A stretch of 8,040 bases of DNA from an uncultured Prevotellaceae bacterium (GTDB taxonomy: Bacteria; Bacteroidota; Bacteroidia; Bacteroidales; Bacteroidaceae): assembly GCA_946415695.1 (NCBI GenBank), contig CAMKTM010000107.1, forward strand, positions 1 through 8,040, written 5' to 3'. Below the pieces are notes generated by a model, which made no database searches, was not told the origin of the DNA, and was given only the letters and a program-made list of their open reading frames with translations. Both the position numbers and the translations under genes were made by a program. Positions 7,601-8,040 of the stretch are shown here, in pieces (positions within the stretch are counted from its first letter, which is position 1; each line of letters starts with the position of its first letter).

Positions 7601-8040
7601 AGCCTAAGCGAGACACACGACATTGACACCCTTTACACCGACGAGGAAGGCAAGTTCAGTATCACCGTTCCCGTATCGAAGGAGCTCACGAAGGAAGACT
7701 TGCGATGGGGGCAGACGCTTCAGCTCTCTGTCGATGTGCTGAGTGCTGAAGGCGAAACGCAGCAGGGCAGCATCCGAGTACCGCTTTGCAGCACGCCGCT
7801 CCGCATGAGTGGCAATGTGCCGGAACAGCAGAACCGCGAGTCTTTAAGGCCGTGGCGCTTCGACCTCTATTCAAGCAACGACAAACCAGTAGAGGGCGAT
7901 GTGCTTTGTTTCCTGTCGCAAGATGGGAAGGAAGTCAAGAACTTCTACATCCCGGCAAACCGCGACACCATTCCCGACGTGCTTCGAAGCCTTCCATCCG
8001 GCGTGTACGACCTCGTGGCAAAGGCCGGAGGTCAATGGTC
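4625..8040 (+). CDS. GH18 glycosidase fused to alpha-2-macroglobulin family protein (3' end outside window)
   Basis: The frame is open for 1138 codons and runs off the window. Residues 1-20 form a Sec signal peptide (MKRFLVFF, hydrophobic core, VHA before cleavage); no lipobox is seen. Residues about 22-325 are a GH18 domain: SIGG (86-89), DGIDIDWE (122-129; acid/base Glu129, Asp127), MAYD (191-194), GMPFYGRG, and Trp307. GH18 enzymes cut beta-1,4 bonds of chitin or GlcNAc-containing glycans by substrate-assisted catalysis. Residues about 328-600 resemble the helical N-terminal region of Bacteroidales A2M proteins. Macroglobulin-type beta domains follow, with VTDAMSGEP (760-768) and the MG2 signature TDRSIYRPGQ (846-855). 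Bait region and thioester, if present, lie beyond the window. A2M proteins trap proteases in the envelope. No Met occurs between residues 305 and 373, so a separate A2M start there is unlikely. Two palindromic repeats are translated in frame. The GC-rich antisense frames here are treated as shadows. Confidence 0.9.
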   Translation, partial: MKRFLVFFLVICFVLGVHAGKNDAVVVAYVTSWTKVMPDPTVMTHINYAFGHVNEQFNGVRIDNEQRLRDIIALKKQQPKLRVMLSIGGWGSGRFSEMAASETNRMAFAKDCRRICDELGLDGIDIDWEYPTQKSAGISASPNDTENFTLLIRDLRKALGSKLWLTLASVGSAQFIDFKSCVQYLNMVNVMAYDMGNAPKHHSALYRSKIVGWLCASDAVEAHRKAGVPDEKIVLGMPFYGRGKSGVYMKYRDRDKHTETEVWSNTSKAPFLKDENGELVIGYESPRSIAAKCAYIKQQGLRGAMYWEYADDNEQGDLQRAVWQGVLQSDKQRSKACQKAAQRLASVLKENQKREDISPDSFFYDWRQLKAEMLAEKDPTAQAIYRAAMAHMLCQNRWRSQGYGRKTSSHPDSIQEWSIKEYNDYAIKLYAQAMQDPDALHRCKVANIKPLAVPGKDDAIFDGDLLYLIWQTFQDDCHARGKGLFPHYKDIIDVYRRHGQREAALLLRIDSLEEAPLPTSPRVGKLSDANPLSSGEKSREELLLRLRDEYIDLPACADVFMLLAKLPGKSNQERQDLLEEALRRYPKSRQANELKNRIAELRQPSLRTRFNEMCYPDKDYDIPLEIKNMQSGSIAVYRLPIGFKFSDDDKAGTKLEQVRANGTLVETLPISMEGVEVLETKKDTLRWHSPGFGCYAFVLDGTTQEKTLSNSPLKGEDSGKKASPLRGGLEGSSSVVHQFDVSALTFINVSLPDGKRRIMVTDAMSGEPQQGVKVVFYNRTQQEYTKLEEQTTDSRGIVEASFDDNKRNLYVELSRGEDKAFGKKNLGWRYYSDKAEDLHHRINVFTDRSIYRPGQTVYVGGFAYCWQHGEVPKAEERTDLKLTLIDANGQEIMEHTLKTDEFGSLTDSLQLPETGLPGSYHIRLDGWLHYFRVEEYRRPTFQVEMDEAPAITLPVDSITLTGKALTYSQWPVAGARVTGTYQWQQSWLYKRFSLSETHDIDTLYTDEEGKFSITVPVSKELTKEDLRWGQTLQLSVDVLSAEGETQQGSIRVPLCSTPLRMSGNVPEQQNRESLRPWRFDLYSSNDKPVEGDVLCFLSQDGKEVKNFYIPANRDTIPDVLRSLPSGVYDLVAKAGGQW
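6161..6246. repeat. Diverged palindromic repeat pair inside the GH18-A2M coding sequence
   Basis: Two C-rich/G-rich arms face each other: CCCACTCCCAACCTCTCC at about 6169-6186, and the complement of a similar sequence at about 6214-6245. The right arm contains a perfect hairpin, TCCCCT (6214-6219) with AGGGGA (6226-6231). The inverted two-arm layout resembles the better-preserved element at 6741-6820, but the sequence is more diverged and the left hairpin is weak. It is translated in frame as a Pro/Ser/Gly-rich stretch at about residues 513-541, lying between predicted helical segments. Confidence 0.5.
6741..6820. repeat. Two-armed palindromic (REP-like) element inside the GH18-A2M coding sequence
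   Basis: The 80 bases begin AGACCC and end GGGTCT, and consist of two inverted arms. The left arm has the hairpin CTCCCCC (6754-6760), TTAAA, GGGGGAG (6766-6772). The right arm has CCTCCCC (6789-6795), TTTAA, GGGGAGG (6801-6807). The arms are inverted, near-identical copies. The gdhA-end repeat at 66-91 matches one arm. Here the element is read through without a stop and gives a Lys/Ser/Gly/Leu-rich segment at about residues 706-732 (SPLKGE then SPLRGGLEGS), between two beta-rich segments. Confidence 0.8.

Overview
The window looks like chromosomal DNA from a Bacteroidales bacterium, most likely Prevotella-like. Protein sequences of the four intact genes resemble Bacteroidales homologues. Start codons lack Shine-Dalgarno sequences. 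Three intergenic regions carry the Bacteroidetes -7 promoter motif TAnnTTTG (TACATTTG or TACCTTTG). Coding regions are fairly GC-rich and the gaps between genes are AT-rich. The genus is an inference.

Left part, minus strand (about 66-2860): luxS (S-ribosylhomocysteine lyase) is followed after 40 bases by a ComF-family phosphoribosyltransferase, probably as one transcript from a promoter at about 2829-2860. Next comes gdhA (glutamate dehydrogenase) with its own promoter at about 1478-1509. The gdhA stop codon lies inside a copy of a GC-rich palindromic repeat. Bases 33-64 hold a terminator for an unseen plus-strand gene entering from the left.

Right part, plus strand (about 3007-8040): pepD, an M20-family Xaa-His dipeptidase, has its own promoter. 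It is followed by three contiguous 22-bp palindromic units that form a 22-bp-stem inverted repeat. Twenty bases later begins a very large open frame running off the right edge, at least 1138 codons. It encodes a signal peptide, a complete GH18 chitinase-type domain with intact catalytic motifs, and then the N-terminal half of a bacterial alpha-2-macroglobulin (A2M) protein. No stop, start codon or second signal peptide separates the two parts.

The most unusual content is this GH18-A2M fusion, together with two copies of the dispersed palindromic repeat that sit inside its reading frame and are translated. Another copy closes gdhA. The other genes are ordinary housekeeping: ammonium assimilation, activated-methyl-cycle detoxification with AI-2 production, dipeptide turnover, and possibly DNA uptake. 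No mobile element, CRISPR array or RNA gene was found.
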